Shown here: positions 19,147 to 26,368 of the stretch, piece by piece
Layout: each line of letters begins with the position of its first letter
Position numbering within the stretch: the first letter of the stretch is position 1
DNA from: an uncultured Saprospiraceae bacterium
GTDB taxonomy: Bacteria > Bacteroidota > Bacteroidia > Chitinophagales > Saprospiraceae
Assembly: GCA_938003955.1 (NCBI GenBank)
Contig: CALKXE010000070.1
Coordinates: 1-63,273 of the forward strand
Direction of reading: 5' to 3'
Length of the DNA stretch: 63,273 nucleotides
The notes under the pieces: generated by a model
The model's input: only the letters and a program-made list of their open reading frames with translations
Told to the model about the DNA's origin: nothing
Databases searched by the model: none
Position numbers and translations under genes: made by a program

Positions 19147-19637
19147 AACAAAAACTTTTAGCTGGCTTAATACTTTTAATATGTATAATTAGCCAAAGTT
19201 GTACTACTGATTGCTCTAAAGAAACACAATATCATCCCGACTGCGGGTGCCCTTCTGACAAAACTGTATTCGACGAGACTTGTATTAATTCTGGCAACTA
19301 TACTTTTTATTCGGGTTTGGTGGACTTTTATTGTTTTCAAGACTCTATTGCGATCGGGATCGATAATGTAGAAAAAAAAGCGATTTTGTGGCATACAGAA
19401 AATGGGGGATTTGGTTCTACTGGTCCAATTACTTATTCTGTAGTTAACGGAGATGGGTTTTCAGCTAATGAATGTACAGTTGATGGCTTTCTTAGAAGTA
19501 CATTTTTAATCTTCGAAGATAAATCTACAATTGACGATCTTCCATCCAAAATCAATTTTGATCTATATTTGAAAGAATCAGCAATTTTTGGATCAAGTAC
19601 AATTGACAGTACTCAATTAACAGTATCAAGAATATAG
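19143..19637 (+). CDS. Lipoprotein, probably 5' part of a disrupted gene
   Basis: This 164-residue frame starts in the ATGA overlap with the upstream T9SS gene. A lipoprotein signal (LLAGLILLICIISQSC) is followed by a cysteine-rich start (TTDCSKETQYHPDCGCPSDKTVFDETC) and a beta-rich domain. The frame ends at TAG (19635-19637) in QLTVSRI. Reading through that stop gives AELMRTFDE in the same frame, after which coding continues in another frame (19667-19945). The TAG is therefore probably a nonsense mutation or sequencing error rather than the natural end. Alternatively this is a complete short lipoprotein followed by an unrelated remnant. Function is unknown. Confidence 0.6.
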   Translation: MKQKLLAGLILLICIISQSCTTDCSKETQYHPDCGCPSDKTVFDETCINSGNYTFYSGLVDFYCFQDSIAIGIDNVEKKAILWHTENGGFGSTGPITYSVVNGDGFSANECTVDGFLRSTFLIFEDKSTIDDLPSKINFDLYLKESAIFGSSTIDSTQLTVSRI

Positions 19638-19945
19638 GCTGAATTAATGAGAACATTTGATGAAACGGAAGCCAGTCCTACTGGGCAATTACGTTTGATT
19701 GTTCAGAGCGTATATCTGGAATAAGTCAATACCAACTTTTTTTTGATACTGATGATGAATTATTGGATACAGAAAGCTTTGTCGAAATTGAGAATTTTGA
19801 AATGGAGAGAGAGAATGGAGAAATTAACTACGATATTACATTCATCATAGAAACTTACTTATATGATCCAAATTGTATTCGTAATTGCAGACGAGAGAAG
19901 CTTGAAGCAGAGTGGAGGGCTATTTTTTCTTTACCAGAAAAATAA
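19638..19945 (+). pseudogene. Frameshifted 3' part of the preceding lipoprotein gene
   Basis: After the TAG at 19635 the same frame reads AELMRTFDE. It would then run into a stop at 19722-19724. From about 19667 a second frame reads GSQSYWAITFDCSERISGIS and stays open to 19945, ending EWRAIFSLPEK. This has protein-like composition and no natural start of its own; the first ATG is at 19763. Adding one A to the GAAAC run near 19659-19664 would join the two frames as DENGSQSYW. This supports a one-base deletion plus the upstream nonsense codon. Confidence 0.55.
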
Positions 19946-19972
19946 CTGAAGTTTTAAGAGAATGAAATATTA

Positions 19973-20005
19973 AGAGCGCCTTGACCTTATTGGTCAGGGC
20001 GCTCT
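19973..20005 (+). terminator. Strong rho-independent terminator
   Basis: A 14-bp stem with one G-T pair, AGAGCGCCTTGACC (19973-19986) with GGTCAGGGCGCTCT (19992-20005), has a five-base loop and is followed by ATTTGTTTG. It closes the T9SS protein/lipoprotein operon and insulates the permease gene. Confidence 0.85.
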
Positions 20006-20042
20006 ATTTGTTTGTCATTTAATAGCTTTTAGATTAAAAAGT

Positions 20043-20050
20043 TACCTTCG
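20043..20050 (+). promoter_or_regulatory. Possible -7 box (TACCTTCG) for a nearly leaderless permease mRNA
   Basis: This TAnnTTcG match ends only 4 nt before the permease ATG at 20055. If used, transcription would start at or next to the start codon. No -33 TTTG is seen at 19 nt spacing. Confidence 0.3.
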
Positions 20051-20054
20051 CGCG

Positions 20055-20954
20055 ATGTGGATGTATCTAGGTTTAATGGCGGCTCTTTTTCTTGGACTAC
20101 ATAGTCTGTGTAAGAAGCATGCGGTACAAGGAAATGAAGTGTTTCCTGTACTGTTAGGCACTGTGTTAAGTGGTTTTTTGTTTGTTGCAGGATTCTATTT
20201 GATTTCTATCATATATCCTGATTATGCAGCGGCTAATGGCTACGAATTTCAACAGATCACAGCCAAAGAGCACGGGTTTATATTTTTCAAATCTATGTTA
20301 ATGGCTGGTTCATGGATATTAGCCTATCAAGCGCTTAAGCATCTTCCGCTTACGATTGTAACTCCCATTAGAGCTGCAGGACCTTTTTTTACTTTTATTG
20401 GAGCTATATTCATCTATAATGAGAACCCTAATTTTAATCAATGGATTGGCTTTTTCTTGATTATCTTTTCTGTAATTCTATATTCTCGTATTGGTAAAAA
20501 GGAAGGCATAGATTTCAAAACCAATAAATGGATATTTGCTATTATTGGAGCTACTTTTCTCGGAGCCAGTAGTGGCCTGTATGACAAGTTTTTGATTCAA
20601 ACGATCAACTTAAATCCGCAGACATTGCAGTTTTGGTTTTGTCTGTATACAATCCTTATTTTGCTCGTTATATTAAGTATAACGTGGTTTCCATTTGCTG
20701 AAAAAAGAAGTGCTTTTACATTTAGATGGACAATAATAGCGGTTGGTGTTTTATTACAAGCTGCGGACTATTTTTACTTCAAAGCTTTACAAGATCCAGA
20801 GGCTTCGATTATGCTACTTTCGGCAATCAAGCGAAGTCAATTAATTATTACAGTTTTGATTGGTGGGCTGCTATTTAAAGAGAAGAATAAACGTGAAAAA
20901 CTAATTCCTCTAGCCGGTATACTGATTGGAGTATTTTTGATTTTGTATTCTTAG
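20055..20954 (+). CDS. EamA/DMT-superfamily permease
   Basis: This is a 299-residue inner-membrane protein with about ten hydrophobic spans in two repeated halves of five, the layout of EamA-type drug/metabolite transporters. The first half ends IRAAGPFFTFIGAIFIYNE and LIIFSVILYSRIGKK. The second half mirrors it with AIKRSQLIITVLIGGLLFKE and IPLAGILIGVFLILYS, the conserved end-of-repeat signature. The substrate cannot be predicted. It stands between a strong terminator and the PBP4-type gene 64 nt downstream. Confidence 0.87.
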   Translation: MWMYLGLMAALFLGLHSLCKKHAVQGNEVFPVLLGTVLSGFLFVAGFYLISIIYPDYAAANGYEFQQITAKEHGFIFFKSMLMAGSWILAYQALKHLPLTIVTPIRAAGPFFTFIGAIFIYNENPNFNQWIGFFLIIFSVILYSRIGKKEGIDFKTNKWIFAIIGATFLGASSGLYDKFLIQTINLNPQTLQFWFCLYTILILLVILSITWFPFAEKRSAFTFRWTIIAVGVLLQAADYFYFKALQDPEASIMLLSAIKRSQLIITVLIGGLLFKEKNKREKLIPLAGILIGVFLILYS

Positions 20955-21018
20955 ATTAGCGGTACAATACTCATTTGTTTTTATCCATAAATTTAAGTTC
21001 CTTCAGAAAAAAGACTCT

Positions 21019-22353
21019 ATGCGCTTTAAAGTACTCTTTGCAATAGTTTGTTTGACTTTATTACAATCATGTAAGACACAACAGCTGAGTCAAAAAAAAC
21101 AGTACGTAAAGACGGCAAAGTCATCGAACGATAAATTAGCTGATCTATTCGATAAATATGAAAATGAGCATCAATTGTTTTCTGGTCTGATGGTCGTAGA
21201 TGCAGAGTCAAATGACATACTATTTTCACAAAATGAAGATAAATATTTTACTCCAGCCTCAAATACAAAGCTATTCACTTTATTAGCGGCACAACATTAC
21301 CTATCTGATTCAATCCCAGCGTTACTGTATTCTGAACAAGGCGATAGTCTAATCATAAGCGGCACAGGTGATCCATCATTTTTAACTAAGAATGATGTTG
21401 ATAGTGTTGCGTTTCATTTCTTGACTCAAACAAATAAAAGAATCTATTTGAATGATTCTCAGATGACAACAGGGAGGTTTGGTTCAGGGTGGTCATGGGA
21501 TGATTATCCTTATTATTATCAAAAGGAAAATAGTGACTTTCCTATTGCTGGACAAGCCACGCGTATAACATGCCATCCTGACAGCAGTGATGTAGATATA
21601 TCTCCTAGGTTTATGGAGCGTTATTTTAAGACGGATTTGACTGCAAAGCAATTTTTATCCAGAGCTGAATTTTCGAACCTGATCACTATTAATCCAATGC
21701 ATCAGCCAAGCTATGCAAGAGAATATGAGATACCTTTTTACCAAGATGCTAGTTTTAGAATATTGGCGCTCAGTCAATTGTTAGGTAAAGAAATTACTGA
21801 CTTAAGAGGGCCTAGTGCTCATATCTTTGAAACATTATACCAGACGAACAGTGATTCTCTATACAAGGAACTTATGCTAGCTAGTGACAATTTTGTTGCT
21901 GAGCAGTTGCTTTTTCTGATAGGAAGTAAACTGGAGATGGAGTTTAATACTAAAAAAATCATAAGAAGAATTTTAGAAGGGGAGGCGTTTGACTCTCTAC
22001 CTGATCGCTCAAGATGGGTGGATGGTTCAGGCTTATCCAGATATAACCTGGCTAGTCCTAGATCAATGATTTGGGTTTTAGAGCAATTAGAAGAACACCT
22101 CACTGGTGACCAAATTCAAAGTTGGTTTCCTTCGAGTAACCATCTAGGAACCCTGCCCAAAGGGCTAAATGGGCTAAGCTTACATGCAAAAACAGGAACA
22201 CTTAGTAATAATTTTTGCTTAAGTGGTTATCTTACCACTTCAAAAGGAAAGAGACTAAGGTTTAGTTGGATGAACAATCATTTCATGATCTCAAAAAACA
22301 AACTTGTTGAGGATATGGCAAAGCTTTTGTTATTTATTCAAGAGGAATTTTAA
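21019..22353 (+). CDS. dacB: D-alanyl-D-alanine carboxypeptidase/endopeptidase, PBP4 type (S13)
   Basis: It trims or cleaves peptidoglycan cross-links in the periplasm. The 444-residue protein has a lipoprotein-type signal (FAIVCLTLLQSC) and so is probably anchored to a membrane by lipid. All three penicillin-binding motifs are present in S13 order: S81-N-T-K84 in TPASNTKLF, S289-D-N in LASDNFVAEQ, and K391-T-G in HAKTGTLSNN. GSGDPSF-like ISGTGDPSFL and WVDGSGLSRYN are also typical of the family. It is slightly short for the family, with a reduced insert domain. The symbol is by homology class. Confidence 0.9.
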   Translation: MRFKVLFAIVCLTLLQSCKTQQLSQKKQYVKTAKSSNDKLADLFDKYENEHQLFSGLMVVDAESNDILFSQNEDKYFTPASNTKLFTLLAAQHYLSDSIPALLYSEQGDSLIISGTGDPSFLTKNDVDSVAFHFLTQTNKRIYLNDSQMTTGRFGSGWSWDDYPYYYQKENSDFPIAGQATRITCHPDSSDVDISPRFMERYFKTDLTAKQFLSRAEFSNLITINPMHQPSYAREYEIPFYQDASFRILALSQLLGKEITDLRGPSAHIFETLYQTNSDSLYKELMLASDNFVAEQLLFLIGSKLEMEFNTKKIIRRILEGEAFDSLPDRSRWVDGSGLSRYNLASPRSMIWVLEQLEEHLTGDQIQSWFPSSNHLGTLPKGLNGLSLHAKTGTLSNNFCLSGYLTTSKGKRLRFSWMNNHFMISKNKLVEDMAKLLLFIQEEF

Positions 22354-22384
22354 ATTCCTGGTATTGATCAAAACTTGTAATGTT

Positions 22385-22567
22385 ATGATAAGAATTATAT
22401 TTTTTGCTGTTATTGTTGGAGTCGTAATGTTTCTAATAAAATTAGTGGTGTCTTCTAGAGGCTCTAAATTCTGTAACAATTGTAATGGCGAAGGCTACTG
22501 GAGAGGCACAAGAGGTGAAAGGAATCCTTGCAAATCATGTAACGGTACGGGTAGAAATATCAATTAA
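22385..22567 (+). CDS. Small membrane protein with DnaJ-like CxxCxGxG zinc motif
   Basis: I start it at the ATG at 22385 (60 residues, MIRIIFFAVIVGVVMFLIKL). The longer open frame from 22304 overlaps the PBP4 gene and adds unlikely sequence. An N-terminal membrane span is followed by FCNNCNGEGYWRG and PCKSCNGTGRNIN. These are two C-x2-C-x-G-x-G repeats, the half-zinc-finger pattern of the DnaJ cysteine-rich domain. One complete zinc site can form from the pair. It is probably an inner-membrane protein with a cytoplasmic zinc module. Partner and role are unknown. Confidence 0.7.
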   Translation: MIRIIFFAVIVGVVMFLIKLVVSSRGSKFCNNCNGEGYWRGTRGERNPCKSCNGTGRNIN

Positions 22568-23229
22568 AAGAAACTCGGAATCTAGACCAATTTCATTTAT
22601 CAAAATTGCGGTTAAAACAAAAGAGGGATATTCAGGGGTAAGCTAAATTTGTCAAGAGGGAAAATGATGTATTGTGAATATTGGCATTTAGATTTTTAGG
22701 AAATAATTGATTAAAATCCGTTAAGAAGCTCTAAACAGCCCACGAATGTACCATTCGCTACACTGTTCAACGACTGTTTGAACGCAGTGAGTTTTAGAGG
22801 TTTAGATAAGAGTGGCTTACGCAGTAAACGCGCGTTTAATTTTAGTTGATTATTTGCGTTAAGAAAATCTTCAAGCCATGGGACAAGAGATGGTACAAGG
22901 GATGGTTTTCGAAGAAAACACCCGATGCGCAGCAAACACTCGATTTTTGTTTCGTTTTTGACCAAAGGTTTGCGCTAGTAAGCGCTGTGGCTAAGCCAAA
23001 ATGAAAGCCCAAGCGGCGAGCTGAAAGTTCCATTGAAAAATATTACTTCGTATTTATGTATAATCATAGAAAAACAGTGTTTTTTTTAAGAAGTAAATAA
23101 CCGATTAATCTTATAATTAAAGGAGATTCAGTACTACGGAATATCCCCAAATAGGACTTATTCAGATATGCTAAGATCTATGAAGTGCAATAGAATCAAA
23201 TTAGCACGCCTGAATAACTATATTTATAA
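22568..23229. other. Non-coding stretch with a GC-richer 330-bp block
   Basis: No convincing gene is seen in 662 bp. The block at about 22715-23035 differs in composition from its surroundings (many GCG, CGC and AGCG words, such as TTACGCAGTAAACGCGCG). It has several overlapping open frames in different phases on the minus strand, none protein-like. This is the look of a dispersed extragenic repeat or a decayed insertion. The right end (23036-23229) is ordinary AT-rich DNA. Confidence 0.45.
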
Positions 23230-23616
23230 TCAATCCGCCAATTTACCGGATAGAGACATTATTTGAAGTTCCAATCTTTTCATCTCTCTAAGAATAGCAT
23301 TTTTGTCCATCTGCATCCAGGCATAGACTTTAAGCATGCAAACACTCGACAAACTTATTAAACCACCAAGTCCCCATTTGATTAATTCTTCAGATGACTC
23401 AACCTTAAAGAATTGGACAATACAGTAGATAAACAATCCTAAAAAGGCAATAGTCATAATATTGGTGACAATTAGAAACCAAGCATTTTTTCCTTTGAAT
23501 AAACCGAAAACCATGTCAAAAAGGTTCTGCTCCTCTAGAGAATCATAAAAAGCGGCTTCTTCTTTTGATAAGGTATCTTTGATTAATCGATCAATTTCTT
23601 CTGTATTGTCTTTCAT
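23230..23616 (-). CDS. Membrane protein of the DUF6768 type, sigma-factor partner
   Basis: The protein has 128 residues. A soluble acidic N-terminus (EEIDRLIKDTLSKEEAAFYDSLEEQNLFDMVFGLFKGKNAW) precedes two membrane spans (FLIVTNIMTIAFLGLFIYCIVQF and GLGGLISLSSVCMLKVYAW). A coiled-coil-like C-terminal helix follows (MDKNAILREMKRLELQIMSL). This layout matches small Bacteroidota DUF6768-like proteins encoded beside ECF sigma factors, as here, 159 nt downstream on the same strand. It could control the sigma factor, but no anti-sigma motif is visible. Confidence 0.75.
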   Translation of the reverse strand: MKDNTEEIDRLIKDTLSKEEAAFYDSLEEQNLFDMVFGLFKGKNAWFLIVTNIMTIAFLGLFIYCIVQFFKVESSEELIKWGLGGLISLSSVCMLKVYAWMQMDKNAILREMKRLELQIMSLSGKLAD

Positions 23617-23644
23617 GATTTATTATTTTTATTACTTAAATTCT

Positions 23645-23660
23645 CCGATGCTTGCGTCGG
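23645..23660. repeat. Small REP-like hairpin
   Basis: The arms CCGATG and CGTCGG enclose a CTTG loop, followed by GGGT. A second hairpin with the same CTTGCG core lies 109 nt away at 23754-23770. Both sit in the spacer of the sigma/DUF6768-like operon. Neither has a T-run, so they are not standard terminators. Confidence 0.5.
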
Positions 23661-23753
23661 GGTTATAAAATAAATGTTATTTGCATAAAAACGCCTAATC
23701 AAAAAAAAGATCCAATTTCCGACCTTAAGGATTGATTTTTTTTTGTGATTGTG

Positions 23754-23770
23754 CCATCCTCTTGCGATGG
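23754..23770. repeat. Small REP-like hairpin, second copy
   Basis: The arms CCATC and GATGG surround a CTCTTGC loop, followed by GGGT, echoing the hairpin at 23645-23660. It lies 6 nt beyond the stop codon of the sigma-factor gene on the minus strand. Confidence 0.45.
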
Positions 23771-23775
23771 GGTAG

Positions 23776-24324
23776 TCATATTAGGATCTTTTTTACTATT
23801 GATTTTAATTTTTCTCGCGCCTTGAATAATCTAGACTTTACCGTGCCAGGAGGAATTTGTAAAAAAGCACTTATTTCATTAATGGAATATTCTTCAGAGT
23901 AAAACAACCTAATAATATCCTGTTTTTGTTTAGGCAATTTCTGAATGGCTTTAAGCAATGCTTTTTGAATATGTTTATCATTATCACTTATTGACAGTGT
24001 ACTATATTCTATTTTTCCACAGGCCTCTGTATTTTCACTTTCTTTATTTCTCCTTTTTATAGCGTCAATTGCTTTTGTGTAAATTATCCGATTTGCCCAA
24101 CTTTTAAAGCTATCTTGATTTTGCAAAGTGTGTAATTTGCTAATAATAATAATCCAACTTTCTTGCGCAATATCTTTAGCTCTCTCTTTATCGTTTATAA
24201 CCCAATATGCTTTTTCACAAAAGATCTTATGATATCGCTTCACCAATGTTGTTAATACAGAAGTATCACCCTCAAGGTATTGTTGAATTAGAAAACGATC
24301 AGAAGGGTTTTGTCTATTATTCAT
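23776..24324 (-). CDS. RNA polymerase ECF sigma factor, sigma-70 family
   Basis: The protein has 182 residues. Region 2 is visible at about 25-95 (YWVINDKERAKDIAQESWIIIISKL, then FKSWANRIIYTKAIDAIKRRNKE). Region 4 lies at about 125-180 (LPKQKQDIIRLFYSEEYSINEISAFLQIPPGTVKSRLFKAREKL) and contains the helix-turn-helix. It is related to, but clearly different from, the sigma factor at 5824-6411. The downstream DUF6768-like membrane protein is the probable partner. It should redirect RNA polymerase to an envelope or stress regulon that cannot be identified here. Confidence 0.93.
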   Translation of the reverse strand: MNNRQNPSDRFLIQQYLEGDTSVLTTLVKRYHKIFCEKAYWVINDKERAKDIAQESWIIIISKLHTLQNQDSFKSWANRIIYTKAIDAIKRRNKESENTEACGKIEYSTLSISDNDKHIQKALLKAIQKLPKQKQDIIRLFYSEEYSINEISAFLQIPPGTVKSRLFKAREKLKSIVKKILI

Positions 24325-24475
24325 TTTAATAAAAACGGAGTTTCATTCTCAAGACTAAGAAATAATATAAAGGTTCACTTTTTAAAGTGTATTATTTCTG
24401 TAATTCTATTTTACTATTAGAAAATAAATATAGGAATTAGTGGAAATGAATAAATAGATTTAATGAAAATAGAGA

Positions 24476-24496
24476 CTGTCTCTAATTTTAAGACAG
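24476..24496 (-). terminator. Possible terminator after the RNA ligase gene
   Basis: CTGTCT and AGACAG arms surround a nine-base loop 16-36 nt beyond the ligase stop. On the minus strand it is followed only by a mixed TCTCTATTTTC. On the plus strand a six-T run follows. The hairpin is clear but its activity is uncertain. Confidence 0.4.
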
Positions 24497-24511
24497 CCCC
24501 TTTTTTCTACT

Positions 24512-25498
24512 TTATTTATGAAGAAACTTGTTCGAAATTACTTTGAAATGGACGTTCTGCAATTCGTTACTGTACAGTACAACACCTTCTCTGGATACTT
24601 CAGACAATGAAGAGTGACTTTCAGCATATATCAAAAGATCATCCACAGACATTGGAAGACTGAAGGATCTATCTAGAACTGGTACAGTGGTTAGTTCTAA
24701 TTGCTTACAAAGTTGCACCATTTCATCAATGTTAAAATATTTTCCTTCTCGGATATCAAATATTTTGAAAACTCGAAAATCATTATTATTCAATTTGTAG
24801 ATGTTTCTTTGAATACCTAGGCCTATCATCTCACCTTGGATTGCAATACTTTTGCCGACTGATTCAAGCTTATTTGGAATATTATTTTTTTTTGCAACAC
24901 TCCAGAGTGTATTCTTATCACTTTCTAATAATTCTAAGTTTCGAGAACAAACACCAAAATGACCTTCATGAAAGTAGTAAGTGCAACTAGAACCATCAAG
25001 CTTTTCAGTTACAGTATACTTTTGAGTCTTCAGGTCCGTATAGTCCATGTTCTGTACTCTCTCCTCGTCCGTCTTAACAATGAAAGACGGGAAGTCCCCA
25101 TATACTTCTCCGTTAAGGTTAGCGGGTAAGGGCCTTTCATATTTCATTATTCCTAAAATGTCTGTCACGTCTTCGCCTTTTTTGTATTTCTTATCGGAAG
25201 GAAGTACATCGATAGGCATGAGTAATCCTTGTGATAGAATTCCTCTTAAACGAATGGTTTTTAATCTAAATCCTTCATAAATTCCCATTTTTTTAAAAGA
25301 CGACTTTCGAAGGAATTCAAAGTCTGGTTTAATAGGTAAAAAGGAATCAATCTCACAATAGATAACCATGTCACCTTTTTTGTATTTGCCTATTCCATCA
25401 ATTACATTCCAGCCATCAACTTTATATATTGCTAGTTTGTCAGCGTTAGGGTGATCTTTTACGTCAGTAATAAATCTTACGGAAGCTAATTTTCTCAT
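24512..25498 (-). CDS. ATP-dependent RNA ligase, Rnl5/DraRnl (DRB0094) type
   Basis: It is predicted to seal nicked RNA through ligase-AMP and RNA-adenylate steps. The protein has 328 residues. An N-terminal OB-fold-like module (about 1-110, MRKLASVRFITDVKDHPNADKLAIYKV) is characteristic of the Deinococcus DraRnl branch. The nucleotidyltransferase domain follows. Motif I is VTEKLDGSS, with the adenylated Lys near residue 165. Motif III is FRVFKIFDI, motif IV SREGVVLYS and motif V VHFKVISNKFL. All key residues are present. No RtcB, polynucleotide kinase or tRNA-cleaving toxin gene lies next to it, so its RNA target is unknown. It is probably a single-gene unit. Confidence 0.88.
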   Translation of the reverse strand: MRKLASVRFITDVKDHPNADKLAIYKVDGWNVIDGIGKYKKGDMVIYCEIDSFLPIKPDFEFLRKSSFKKMGIYEGFRLKTIRLRGILSQGLLMPIDVLPSDKKYKKGEDVTDILGIMKYERPLPANLNGEVYGDFPSFIVKTDEERVQNMDYTDLKTQKYTVTEKLDGSSCTYYFHEGHFGVCSRNLELLESDKNTLWSVAKKNNIPNKLESVGKSIAIQGEMIGLGIQRNIYKLNNNDFRVFKIFDIREGKYFNIDEMVQLCKQLELTTVPVLDRSFSLPMSVDDLLIYAESHSSLSEVSREGVVLYSNELQNVHFKVISNKFLHK

Positions 25499-26368
25499 GT
25501 CAATTTTATTTAATTGGTTAATAATCGCTGATATACCATCTGTAATACCATTTCTATTTTAGTTTGTATCTAATCATAATGGAGTAATGCAGATACATAT
25601 TGAAAGTTGATTATGGAATAACCGACATCTGCAATAGTACTCGGAATAAGTATCGTGCACTATGTCGACCAGACTTAATTTTGGCTTTCCTTTTGGATCC
25701 AGCGTTTCAATTAAAACGAAAACATTTATGTGAATCACACAAGCATTTGAAACATAAATTCTGCAGAATCATGTCATTAAATATTGTCTCAGAAAACAGC
25801 TAATTATAAAAGATAAATATACTTTCGATTAGTAGTTGTCCAATGAGATCTAACAACTACTTAAAATAATTATTAGATATGATGGCCTATGGCAATGGCT
25901 TGCTCAATAAAAAGCTGATTCGCTTTTATCGAGGAATTTGGAGAATTTATCTCCACACTATTGCTATATGTATCGTATATTTTCATTTACAACGCAAAGA
26001 TATAATTTAAAACTAGTATTATGTTATTCTTTAATAGTAGACGTGAGTTCTCCACCTGTTTTGAATTATGGGTGTTTTCTTTTTACTATCATTGTAGTAA
26101 TTCTATTGTTACTTCTCGGGATGGAAATTGGAAGTCTGTTACTGTATGGTATGGCGCTGGTTATCAGTAGAATAGTGCCTCGATTTAGATGTAGTATTAG
26201 TGAGCTGCGTCGCCCATACAGAGTATTCGTAAATTGAGTCATAGCTACATTTTATATGACGAAAATCAACTAACCATCTTATAACTACCATGATAGAAGA
26301 AACAAAATTCATATCTTGGTATTCTAAACTGAATAATATCAATCAGTTATAGTAATTACGAAACTAAA
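25499..26368. other. Intergenic region, 870 bp, no confident gene
   Basis: Open frames at 25600-25803 and 25938-26237 have poor protein character and I do not call them. Visible signals are a -7-like TACTTTCG at 25820-25827, followed at once by a 9-bp hairpin (AGTAGTTGT 25831-25839, ACAACTACT 25853-25861). An AAAAGC/GCTTTT hairpin lies about 60 nt further on. A small RNA could start here, but nothing proves it. The right end contains a sequence that recurs upstream of the gene at 29295. Confidence 0.45.
26301..26329 (+). repeat. Upstream direct repeat, copy A
   Basis: This 29-nt block matches 29247-29275 at 26 positions. Another 11 identical bases (AAAATCAACTA) lie about 28 nt before it at 26262, and at 29211 before copy B. 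It contains TATCTTGG, a relaxed -7 box, and ends 39 nt before the WG-repeat-like gene. Confidence 0.7.

Noticed and set aside
19763-19945. Separate 60-residue gene starting at ATG 19763
   Set aside because: The same frame is protein-like for about 30 codons upstream of this ATG, so it is better read as the 3' part of a frameshifted longer gene.
22711-23033. Two overlapping minus-strand open frames (84 and 63 codons)
   Set aside because: They are in different phases over the same GC-richer block and neither looks like a folded protein. They are more likely products of an extragenic repeat.
25600-25803. Open frame of 67 codons, plus strand
   Set aside because: The composition is not protein-like, there is no promoter or recognisable motif, and the region is otherwise empty.
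25938-26237. Open frame of 99 codons with hydrophobic stretches
   Set aside because: The start is poor, the composition is odd, and the hydrophobic runs can come from T-rich DNA. I do not call it without homology.
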